Shown here: positions 46,137 to 53,509 of the stretch, one piece after another
Layout: each line of letters begins with the position of its first letter
Numbering within the stretch: position 1 is the stretch's first letter
From: Gammaproteobacteria bacterium
GTDB taxonomy: Bacteria > Pseudomonadota > Gammaproteobacteria > SZUA-229
Reading direction: 5' to 3'
DNA: 64,000 nt
Assembly: GCA_016744065.1 (NCBI GenBank)
Contig: JADGFA010000013.1
Coordinates: 18,059 to 82,058 of the forward strand
Position numbers and translations under genes: made by a program
The notes under the pieces: model-generated
Told to the model about the DNA's origin: nothing
Database searches by the model: none
Seen by the model: the letters and a program-made list of their open reading frames with translations, nothing else

Positions 46137-46475
46137 ATGAACTTATTATTTGTATGCAGTGAAAACAGGCTCAGAAGCCCAACGGGTGAAGAGGTGTTTT
46201 CTCACTATGAAAATGTGAGTGCCATCGGTTGTGGCACAAATAAAGATGCCGCCACGTCTGTCAGTGGCGACCTTATCGAGTGGGCTGATATCATCTTTGT
46301 AATGGAAAAAAGCCACCGCAATAAGGTGTCAAAAAAATTCAGGGAATTGCTGAAAACCAAGCGCCTGATCTGTCTTGATATCCCAGACGATTTTGAAAGA
46401 ATGGATGCAGTCCTAGTCAGACTGTTGGAAAGCCGTGTTTTACCTCATATCCCGCATACGCGGAAAATCTCATGA
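46137..46475 (+). CDS. low-molecular-weight phosphatase-like protein
   Basis: 112 residues. The N-terminus L-L-F-V-C7-S-E-N-R-L-R13-S contains the C-x5-R-S phosphate loop of low-molecular-weight protein tyrosine phosphatases, and D-I-I-F-V-M-E follows as in the family. The short family to which it seems to belong is about this size. The usual C-terminal D-P acid motif appears as C-L-D-I-P-D-D. A possible role is nucleic-acid or protein phosphate removal; substrate unknown. Its presence in a mobilizable element is of note. Confidence 0.75.
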   Translation: MNLLFVCSENRLRSPTGEEVFSHYENVSAIGCGTNKDAATSVSGDLIEWADIIFVMEKSHRNKVSKKFRELLKTKRLICLDIPDDFERMDAVLVRLLESRVLPHIPHTRKIS

Positions 46476-46491
46476 GTATATTAGGTGGTGG

Positions 46492-46506
46492 CAGTAAATT
46501 TTACTG
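46492..46506. terminator. hairpin between convergent genes
   Basis: CAGTAAA and TTTACTG pair around a single T between the ends of two convergent genes. It is a short candidate for bidirectional termination. Confidence 0.35.
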
Positions 46507-46520
46507 TCATCATTCCATGT

Positions 46521-46928
46521 CTAGCATAGCAGTTGCTTTGGCACTCTATTTTCAGTGACTACCCATGCTTTTCTATCACTATTCCAATGAGTCAAGTAGG
46601 TGATAATACAACCTTCTGAGGTAATTACATCGCCCCCAGATGTTATCGCAGTTCCTTCATACCAAGCTGTATTGCCAATAGCTGAAGCATTTCCTGTAAT
46701 TGTTGTTGTCTGAGGAGTAACAAACGTACCTCCACCCCAACGGAATTGAAACGCTCTCCGTCCATCACTCATATCAAATGCGTTTATAGGAGCGCCACTA
46801 TCAATCATTACTTCTTGAATATCTTGCCCTAAGTATTGTTCCATATGCGTAGAAGCACATCCAGCGGCAATGCTTAAAACAAGTGTTACTAGAAATATGA
46901 TGTTAACTTTTCTATATACTGCAATCAT
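46521..46928 (-). CDS. small lipoprotein
   Basis: 135 residues with a signal peptide ending L-S-I-A-A-G-C (lipobox, Cys at about 24). The mature part has M-E-Q-Y-L-G-Q-D-I-Q-E-V-M-I-D-S-G-A-P, seen in several small outer-membrane lipoproteins, and two further Cys. Function unknown. It is one of three envelope genes on the element's minus strand, which may alter surface exclusion or phage entry. Confidence 0.65.
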   Translation of the reverse strand: MIAVYRKVNIIFLVTLVLSIAAGCASTHMEQYLGQDIQEVMIDSGAPINAFDMSDGRRAFQFRWGGGTFVTPQTTTITGNASAIGNTAWYEGTAITSGGDVITSEGCIITYLTHWNSDRKAWVVTENRVPKQLLC

Positions 46929-47016
46929 TTACTTAATCCTTCTTGGGCTCTTTTTGTAGTGGTTGATGTGGAGTTAAAATGTTTTCTTAAATATTTATGC
47001 CTCAACATATAATCAG

Positions 47017-47682
47017 TTAATTCATATAGTAAAGATAAGACATGATTGTTTCAGTTCTTTGTGATTCCATTTTCACCCTAGCCCAACTAACCCCAGTAGT
47101 ATGGCGACTGCCCATACAACTACGTTGACCAGAACAAATTCGATGCGCATCGACAAAACTAGACATATAATTTTCCCAATTATCCTGACTTAGTTTTAAT
47201 GATGCTGCTAATTCAGGTGATGCATTATCATAAAGATAATTTAGTGCATATTCTTGTTCCACTTGCCATCTTTCTGCTGTCTTCATTTCACAGCTTGAGG
47301 TCGCAATTGTTGTATACCCATATTTTTTTTCACACTGATTTTCCAAATTGGAATAAGGGTGTGGATGAACATCTGGGTCGATATAAATTTTGTAAAAATT
47401 TCCATCTTTTTTTCTAACAACGCCTAATCCTTTAGTCGAAGAATAACTGATAGTCATTAACTCACCAACCTTCCATGTTTCTACAATATCGGTTGATATA
47501 AACTGATTATAATATGCCCCTCTTAATACCTGTCCATCAGAAACTTTTAATTCAATACTTGTAGGAAAATCCATCTGCTTTTGATAAATCACTTCAAGGA
47601 TTGGTTCTATTTCAATGCCCTTCGTAGGCTCAGCTATTGCTGGTGATATGGTAAGAATAAATATAAGTAAAATATATTTCAT
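47017..47682 (-). CDS. secreted protein with LprI-like domain
   Basis: 221 residues from the ATG at 47682. A TTG five codons earlier would also fit. Signal peptide about 1-18 (ending A-I-A). The C-terminal half (about 120-215) has C-E-K-K-Y-G, C-E-M-K-T-A, Y-A-L-N-Y-L-Y and a pair of Cys near R-S-C-M-G, as in the lysozyme-inhibitor-like LprI/DUF1311 family. It would be periplasmic. Function on the element is unknown; defence against muramidases is possible. Confidence 0.6.
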   Translation of the reverse strand: MKYILLIFILTISPAIAEPTKGIEIEPILEVIYQKQMDFPTSIELKVSDGQVLRGAYYNQFISTDIVETWKVGELMTISYSSTKGLGVVRKKDGNFYKIYIDPDVHPHPYSNLENQCEKKYGYTTIATSSCEMKTAERWQVEQEYALNYLYDNASPELAASLKLSQDNWENYMSSFVDAHRICSGQRSCMGSRHTTGVSWARVKMESQRTETIMSYLYYMN

Positions 47683-47766
47683 TAGGTTTTCTTTCAATAT
47701 GGTTTAGCAGAATGAGTTGTTTTGCAGGCCTACCCTATAATCAGTTAAAGTCCACCATTTTAATTG

Positions 47767-48330
47767 CTATACCTTATGGTGACGATAAAGGGTCGCCTCA
47801 TAAAGTTGCTTGGAAATTGCATCCATTTCCTGCCATTTTCTTATAACATCTCTTATTTGAGGCATAACTTTATTCTGGTCACCATTCAGCCACTCTGAAA
47901 CAGCTTTGCTTCCCATACCATGCGTTGGATCTAAAATATTTTTTGTATCCATACAGACTAATGGCGGTTGTTTTAATGCAGAAAGGATATCTATAGAAAT
48001 ATTCTCAGGAAAACCAAAATTATGCAGAATTTGTATTTCCAACGGCTCCCTCAGCTCATCAGGAATTTTATATTCATCGTAAGCTGTTATAGCTGAATTT
48101 AATAAATAGCCAAGTACATTATGTCGAAGAGGTTTCGTCCACTCTTTGGCTTGTCCAAATTCATTTATTACTTCACTAAGTACCAAATTATGAAACACAC
48201 CAAGCCTACCTATGCACTCATTTATTTGCTGCTTATTCTCATGATAGAGAGTTAATCCTTTATTCTCTTTCTGCTTTTTATTCCAGAAAAACCATCCCAC
48301 AGCAATTAAGATCAGTACTAATAATTCCAT
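47767..48330 (-). CDS. membrane-anchored hypothetical protein
   Basis: 187 residues. An N-terminal hydrophobic helix (about 2-15) carries W-F-F-W-N-K-K-Q and is followed by a soluble helical domain. AAAGGA precedes the ATG by 8 bases. No family recognised. It runs on the same strand as the other envelope genes. The gap at 48331-48530 (200 bases) holds nothing clear. Confidence 0.5.
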   Translation of the reverse strand: MELLVLILIAVGWFFWNKKQKENKGLTLYHENKQQINECIGRLGVFHNLVLSEVINEFGQAKEWTKPLRHNVLGYLLNSAITAYDEYKIPDELREPLEIQILHNFGFPENISIDILSALKQPPLVCMDTKNILDPTHGMGSKAVSEWLNGDQNKVMPQIRDVIRKWQEMDAISKQLYEATLYRHHKV

Positions 48331-48530
48331 TTAAAATATCCTTTAATAATATTGTTTTCTTATTATTTAGATCATAGCAGGATGAATTTCCACCACTCAT
48401 GATGATGTCCCTCATTTAAAAATATGATCTATTAAGTCATAATCAGTTGAAGAATGAGAGTCAAATAATTGCATTTGTGGAGTTGTTATCGGGGGTTGAT
48501 AAATCATCCTCTGTGAGCGATCAGAATATC

Positions 48531-48716
48531 CTAGTATTTATAATAATCCCTGTAGTGTCTTTTCATTCTGACACGTAAATGCCGTTGAGCCATCGGATTT
48601 GCCATGCAAGTTTCGCAATAGTACAGGCTACCTTTTATTGACCCACTAGACCTCAACATTTTGCTCGTTTTCTTTGGCTTATCTTCTTGGCAATAACCAC
48701 ATTTAATAGTTTTCAT
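48531..48716 (-). CDS. small zinc-ribbon-like protein
   Basis: 61 residues starting at M-K-T-I-K, 7 bases beyond the integrase stop. Two Cys pairs, C-G-Y-C (6-9) and C-E-T-C (about 34-37), can bind zinc, and the end is basic (R-H-L-R-V-R-M-K-R-H-Y-R). It may be a DNA-binding helper of the integrase, downstream of which it is transcribed. Confidence 0.6.
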   Translation of the reverse strand: MKTIKCGYCQEDKPKKTSKMLRSSGSIKGSLYYCETCMANPMAQRHLRVRMKRHYRDYYKY

Positions 48717-48723
48717 TAAATAA

Positions 48724-49992
48724 TCAACCATATCGCCTGCTATCAAGCTCAACCAGATTGTCATTAGCTAGTGTTGTTGGCTCATTAATATCAACCAGTC
48801 CAAACAAACGTTTGCACCACGCTTCATAAGCTTTCGCCTGTTCTTTCAGATAATCATGGCGATCATAAGTTTTCCAAACTCCACCTAAGGTATGACCAAG
48901 CATGATCTCTGCAATATGTGGTTCAGTAAGCGTAGAAAAGTTAGTTCTGGCGGTACGCCTTAAATCATGCATCGAAAAGTGAGCAAGCTCATAGTCCTCA
49001 TGCCTTCTCAAATATTGCATTATGTTGTAGGGCAGTGCGACTGGTGCAGTATGCCCCATGACATCGTTTGAGCCATCATTGGTGAAAACATACTTACTGT
49101 CTGCACTAAGATCGAATGCTTGCTTCAGAAATCCTTCAATTGAAGGCGTTATCGGACGCAGTAAAGGTTTACCGCTTTTTTTACCAAGCTTGTGGTTTTC
49201 AGGGGGGATAGTCCAGACCTTAGCTTTAAAATCAAAATGATCTTTTTCAGATAAACGTAGCTCACCATTACGGCAAGCATAAATCAGACACAGCTTAACA
49301 AAGAGCTTGTTCTTGTCTGTGATGCGAGAATTATCCACTGCCAGCCAAAGCATTTTAATCTCTTCATCAGATAGAGAACGATCTACTGATCTTTTCTGAA
49401 TCTGCAAATCTTCTTTGGCGTAAATATCTGCCAATACATTTGAAGGAATAAGCTTTCGCTTTAAACCATATTTCATCATCTGTTTCGCATTGACCAGAAT
49501 GCGTTCTGCTATGGCAGGGCGTTTTTGAGCCAATGTTTCTAGAATATCTAGCCACTCATGAAGAGTTATTTTTTCAGCAGGTAACTTTCCTATTCTTGGG
49601 AACACATGAATTTCAAAAGAGCGTTTTATATCATGGTGCATCTTCTTGTTTTTTACGCAATATGCGTCATACCAAAGCTCAAATAAACCCTTGAGGGATT
49701 TTGCAGCAATGATGGTTTGCTTTTCAAGCTGGCGGACAACTTTTGGATTATGCCCCTGCTCAAGCTTTTTCCTAAGTCGAAGCATTTCTGATCTTGCCTC
49801 TTTAATTGACATTAAAGGGTACGTACCTAAATCAGTTCGTGTCTGCTTGTTGTTATAGTAATAACGTAAGCTGTAGGTGATTTTACCTTTGGGTGTTACG
49901 CGGACAACCAGACCATCTCGATCAGTTTTGGTTATTGCTTTCGCGCGTTCTTTTCTATTGTTGGCTTTTAGCCAAGATTCTGTAATTGCCAT
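48724..49992 (-). CDS. int: P4-type tyrosine integrase
   Basis: 422 residues from the ATG at 49992 (GGAG, 7 bases). The N-terminal arm-binding domain (DUF4102-like, D-G-L-V-V-R-V-T-P-K-G-K) is followed by a core with A-C-R-N-G-E-L-R, M-H-D-L-R-R-T-A-R, and L-G-H-T with Y in K-T-Y-D-R-H. All catalytic residues look present. It sits 223 bases from the right attachment core and is the likely enzyme for insertion into prfC. P4-type integrases mostly use tRNA genes, so use of prfC is less usual. A TTTGTACTT-like site just upstream suggests autoregulation. Confidence 0.93.
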   Translation of the reverse strand: MAITESWLKANNRKERAKAITKTDRDGLVVRVTPKGKITYSLRYYYNNKQTRTDLGTYPLMSIKEARSEMLRLRKKLEQGHNPKVVRQLEKQTIIAAKSLKGLFELWYDAYCVKNKKMHHDIKRSFEIHVFPRIGKLPAEKITLHEWLDILETLAQKRPAIAERILVNAKQMMKYGLKRKLIPSNVLADIYAKEDLQIQKRSVDRSLSDEEIKMLWLAVDNSRITDKNKLFVKLCLIYACRNGELRLSEKDHFDFKAKVWTIPPENHKLGKKSGKPLLRPITPSIEGFLKQAFDLSADSKYVFTNDGSNDVMGHTAPVALPYNIMQYLRRHEDYELAHFSMHDLRRTARTNFSTLTEPHIAEIMLGHTLGGVWKTYDRHDYLKEQAKAYEAWCKRLFGLVDINEPTTLANDNLVELDSRRYG

Positions 49993-50020
49993 GATTGTAC
50001 TCCAAGTCATTGAAACCAAT

Positions 50021-50086
50021 GAACAAGTACAAATAAATTTAAGCTCTGATGAAACACAAAATTTGTACTTAAATTTGTACTTGTTT
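50021..50086. repeat. integrase-site cluster at right end, with 26-bp repeat copy
   Basis: An inverted AAGTACAAATAAATTT (from 50025) and the 26-base direct repeat (50061-50086), identical to the left end at 21197-21222, lie between int and the attachment core. They are probable arm sites and operator. Confidence 0.7.
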
Positions 50087-50171
50087 CGTGTGACTCAGCA
50101 TGACAAAGAAGGGCTTAAGGAGTCAATAAGACAACCCAAGACATGTTGTAACTATATGAAATTAATATAGT

Positions 50172-50273
50172 TTATGTCTTTTGATGACTCAGGTTGTCTT
50201 GTTGGTCAAAATCTGGGTGGGAAACAATCGCAAAAGTACGACGGCGCTGCATTTGCTCAAGTATTTCAGACAT
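50172..50273 (-). pseudogene. prfC': displaced native 5' end of prfC
   Basis: From the ATG at 50273 the frame reads M-S-E-I-L-E-Q-M-Q-R-R-R-T-F-A-I-V-S-H-P-D and then, past the core at 50215-50222, runs into element sequence and stops at 50172. This is the original start of prfC cut off by the insertion. It may still be transcribed from the old promoter, yielding a 33-residue peptide. Confidence 0.85.
50215..50222. other. right attachment core
   Basis: GGGTGGGA, identical to 21117-21124, inside the displaced prfC 5' end. It marks the right boundary of the element within a few bases. Confidence 0.7.
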
Positions 50274-50381
50274 AGATAAAGGGTCGTTTCAGGCTAAATA
50301 AAAAAGAGGGGAATTATACAATATTTAGAGTTATAAATAACAAGATTTACCAGGCAGCAATAAAAGGCTTATCTCAGGCTA

Positions 50382-52265
50382 CTAAAATCGGTACTGGAAA
50401 TCAAATACCAGCCTGAAAGAATCATCTGGTACGCTAATACTGTCATCACTAAACTCATCCTTAACCGGGACAGCAAACTGCAAATTTCCGCTGATATGAC
50501 GCCCATAGCCATATTGAACGCCAATTCCTACATCCGCGAGTGTCCCATCATTATCCTCATCCCCCTCCAATGCATACTGAACGCCATGGGATGCATTTAA
50601 AAAGAAAAAAGGCTGCATTTTCTGTGAGATATCACGCTCACGAAAATAATCAAACATAAATATCTGAGGGGAGTTAAATACCCATTCCAAACCCAAATAT
50701 AAGGAGCTATCACCCGAGAACTGATTTATCGGGAAAGCCCTGACAACCGTGGGGCCAGCTAATGCTGATTGCTCTGCCGCGGGTAATGGCTGATCTGTAA
50801 GCTGTAATTCAGCTTTCAAGATTAAACGTGTAACAACATCCAGTCCGGGAATAGTAAAAAAGCCTAAAAGATTATAATCTGCATTCATTTTGTTATAGTC
50901 TTCATCCTGACCTTCCGCCTGACCAAAATCAAAACTTCCACTGGTTATTCCAAATGACCCCAGGTGCAATAATTTATCTTCTGTATCTAAAATATCAAAT
51001 TGCCCACGTAAACGTATATTCTTTATTTTATCGTCCAGACCCAGGTTACCAAACTCATCACTATCCAATATAGTTTTGGTTGTATTAAACGTTAAATACG
51101 CCCACCAGCTCATTTCCCGCGAGCGTAATATTGAATAATCAAAAACTAATTCTGCCTGTTGGGTCTCACCTTTAATACCTATCTGGCTAACAGTTGAATC
51201 GGTGTTTGTACTTTGATCAATAGCAAACTGATTACTGGAAACACTCACACTGGCAAAGAGTTTTTTCTGCCAGACAGGAACACGATAACCTAACAGACCA
51301 TAGGTAGAATTATCGGGTGATGAAGATTGCAACAAAGCCAAAGACAACTGATCGGCTATATTTGCAGGATTGTTCCAGTAAAATTGATAAAATGCCCTGA
51401 TTTTTCCTGTTGAATCCGCACCATGATTATCCAGACGAAGGGTATGATCAAATTCATTCTCAGAAACAGCACTTAAGTTTAACCGAGTATCGCCAACCTG
51501 ATCCCCAGCTTCAAAAGTACCCGATATGGCAAGCCCGGGCAGATCATTTAAAAGAAACATACGCTCTTCTATAAGATCAAACTTCACCGGTATATACATC
51601 ACATCATGAAATGCTGAACGAATAATATCATCGCTGTATAACTCATTTTCAAGCACCTCAACCTCACCCAACTTACCATTTAACACCGTTATCACCAGCA
51701 CACCATCACGCATAGCCTGCCGAGGCACAAACGCCGTTACCAGCCCCATACCCCGTTCACGGTAATATTCTTCTACCTCATAAGCTATATTTTCAATTTC
51801 CCCTAAACTTAAACCACGTTTTTCTTTTTGCTCTCGCACTAACCAGATAAATTTTTGCAAATCAGGCGTAGTGACATGATCAAACTGCCTGGTAACATCA
51901 ATTGTATTTAATAAATCTAATATTTCAGCAATTTCTTCATCGGTATAACCATGTGCACGCAATTTATCTTCTCTCATTATTGCATGACGACGATCTTCAA
52001 TGTGCTTGATTATATCCTTGCGAAAAATACCCAGCTCAGGATAATCACCAATACCCTGCAATCGAATTTCTTTCACCCATAAACGCGGGCCACTTTCAGT
52101 ATCTGGATTTCGATAACGAGTACTGGGTATATTAATATTTTCATAAACCGATGAACCATGTAATGTACTAGACTCAACCACTTCCGGCATTTCAACTATG
52201 CCAGCAAAAGAAGTTGCAGTAAAAAACATGAATAAAAGAGAGTATTTTTTCAAATGAGATTTCAT
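50382..52265 (-). CDS. two-partner secretion transporter TpsB (ShlB/FhaC type)
   Basis: 627 residues. Signal peptide about 1-21, then a POTRA domain (L-W-V-K-E-I-R-L-Q-G-I; Y-Y-R-E-R-G-M-G-L-V-T-A-F-V-P-R-Q) and a 16-strand barrel ending in R-F. It exports the TpsA exoprotein across the outer membrane. The first POTRA contains a long charged helical insertion (about residues 95-145) not usual for the family. It lies downstream of tpsA on the same strand, 1.2 kb away, with repeats and a GIY-YIG gene between. It was the upstream neighbour of prfC before insertion. Confidence 0.9.
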   Translation of the reverse strand: MKSHLKKYSLLFMFFTATSFAGIVEMPEVVESSTLHGSSVYENINIPSTRYRNPDTESGPRLWVKEIRLQGIGDYPELGIFRKDIIKHIEDRRHAIMREDKLRAHGYTDEEIAEILDLLNTIDVTRQFDHVTTPDLQKFIWLVREQKEKRGLSLGEIENIAYEVEEYYRERGMGLVTAFVPRQAMRDGVLVITVLNGKLGEVEVLENELYSDDIIRSAFHDVMYIPVKFDLIEERMFLLNDLPGLAISGTFEAGDQVGDTRLNLSAVSENEFDHTLRLDNHGADSTGKIRAFYQFYWNNPANIADQLSLALLQSSSPDNSTYGLLGYRVPVWQKKLFASVSVSSNQFAIDQSTNTDSTVSQIGIKGETQQAELVFDYSILRSREMSWWAYLTFNTTKTILDSDEFGNLGLDDKIKNIRLRGQFDILDTEDKLLHLGSFGITSGSFDFGQAEGQDEDYNKMNADYNLLGFFTIPGLDVVTRLILKAELQLTDQPLPAAEQSALAGPTVVRAFPINQFSGDSSLYLGLEWVFNSPQIFMFDYFRERDISQKMQPFFFLNASHGVQYALEGDEDNDGTLADVGIGVQYGYGRHISGNLQFAVPVKDEFSDDSISVPDDSFRLVFDFQYRF

Positions 52266-52326
52266 AATTTATTTTTTATACTGTTATCACTAAAGAGCAA
52301 TTAAAAAATGCTAGTACCCGTTATAC

Positions 52327-52690
52327 TTAACACCTTCACTACTCAAGATCCTTCCACTACGCTATCGCTTCGGTCAGGATGACAATGTTTTACATTCTTT
52401 TCTTATCTGTCATCCTGAACGAGTAAAGGATCTTAAACCGATTACCTAAATACCTTCACGACTCAAGAACTTTCCGCTGTGCTCTCGCTTCAGTCAAAAT
52501 GACAATGCCTTACACTCTTTTCTTAATCTGTCATCCTGAACACCAGTAAAGGACCTTAAACTCATTACCTAAATACCTTCGCGACTCAGGAACTTTCCAC
52601 TGTGCTCTCTCTTCGACCAGAATGACAATGTTTCATATTCTTTTCTTATCTGTCATCCTGAACGCCAGTGAAGGATCTTAAAACTATAAG
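52327..52690. repeat. array of the palindromic repeat, three copies
   Basis: About 120-123-base units starting near 52327, 52447 and 52570, each with CGCTTC-G-GTCA-type and TGTCATCCTGAAC halves. Same family as at 18.7-19.5 kb. The fourth start point coincides with the GIY-YIG stop codon (52692). It fills 52266-52691, which has no gene. Confidence 0.85.
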
Positions 52691-52691
52691 C

Positions 52692-53000
52692 TTAAACACC
52701 TTCACCCTTCAGCTCAGGCAACAAATCCTTCCAGTCAGGATTAACCTTTTCAACCAACAAATTTTTCTTACGTCTAATCCAGCCTTTTAACTGTTTCTCT
52801 CTGGAAATTGCCGAAGCAATATCGACAGTTGACTCAAAATAAACTAATTTATTAATATTATATTTTTTAGTAAAACCATTTATCTGCTTATTTTTATGCT
52901 GATATATACGTGCATACAGATCCCTCGTAACACCTATATACATAACTTTATTATTCCAGTTCGTTAATATATAAACAAAATAATCATGTGAATTTCGAAT
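52692..53000 (-). CDS. small GIY-YIG nuclease, probable ATT start
   Basis: 102 residues if translation begins at the ATT (53000-52998), which lies 7 bases after AAAAGGA. This includes the essential first strand Y-F-V-Y-I-L and M-Y-I-G-V-T, i.e. the GIY-YIG motif, and then R-I-Y-Q-H-K and L-V-Y-F-E. The first ATG (at 52943) would cut off the first half of the motif. An ancestral ATG has probably changed to ATT, lowering or abolishing expression. The gene is flanked by palindromic repeat arrays, and its 3' end merges with a repeat unit. Similar small proteins (YhbQ-like) are common; their substrate is not clear. Confidence 0.75.
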   Translation of the reverse strand: MRNSHDYFVYILTNWNNKVMYIGVTRDLYARIYQHKNKQINGFTKKYNINKLVYFESTVDIASAISREKQLKGWIRRKKNLLVEKVNPDWKDLLPELKGEGV

Positions 53001-53117
53001 TTTAAATTCCTTTTAAAAATACAAATATTTTATTAATTCCCTTAAACTAATTAGTAACCGTATATCACAGTTTCTTTCTTATCCATCATTCCAAAAACCA
53101 GAAGCATTGAATCAACC

Positions 53118-53509
53118 ACCCTGAACATTTTCACTACTCAAGATCCTTCCACTACGCTTACGCTTCGGTCAGGATGACAATGACTTCTATCTACCTTCTT
53201 CTCTTAACTCTGTCACCCTGAACGCCAGCGAAGGACCTTAAACCCATTAACTTAAATACCTTCAGAAATTCAGACTTCTTACTCTCCACTTACGCTTCGG
53301 TCAAAGTGACAATGCCTTCTATTCACCTTCTTCTCTTAACTCTGTCATCCTGAGCGCCAGCGAAGGATCTTAAACCCATTAACTTAAATACCTTCAAGAA
53401 TTCAGGCTTATTACACTCCACTTACGCTTCGGTCAAAGTGACAATGCCTTCTTTCACCTTCTTCTCTTAACTCTGTCATCCTGAGCGCCAGCGAAGGATC
53501 TTAAACCCA
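53118..53509. repeat. palindromic repeat array abutting tpsA stop
   Basis: Three related units of about 132 bases (TAAATACCTTCA landmark near 53253 and 53385), with CGCTTCGGTCA and TGTCATCCTGAGC halves. The last unit ends exactly where the tpsA stop codon begins (53510). The stretch 53001-53117 holds no gene. Confidence 0.85.

Larger units (their letters stand above)
21117..50222. mobile_element. integrative mobilizable element inserted in prfC
   Basis: About 29.1 kb bounded by the short shared core GGGTGGGA (21117-21124 and 50215-50222), with more scattered identity on the inner and outer sides. It contains a P4-type integrase adjacent to the right core, a second tyrosine recombinase, relaxase, MobC, a VirD4-type coupling protein, ArdA, AbiE and a type I restriction operon. 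No VirB4, TraU or pilus assembly genes are present, so it should need a helper channel. SXT/R391 elements also use the prfC 5' end, but their typical tra, set and rumAB genes are not here. Confidence 0.85.

Noticed and set aside
21117-50222. Full self-transmissible ICE of the SXT/R391 family
   Set aside because: Only the insertion site is shared. No VirB4-like ATPase, pilus or mating-pair genes and no SXT-type regulators were found.
50172-50273. 33-codon frame as a genuine small gene
   Set aside because: Its first 21 codons are clearly the displaced start of prfC and the rest is element sequence.
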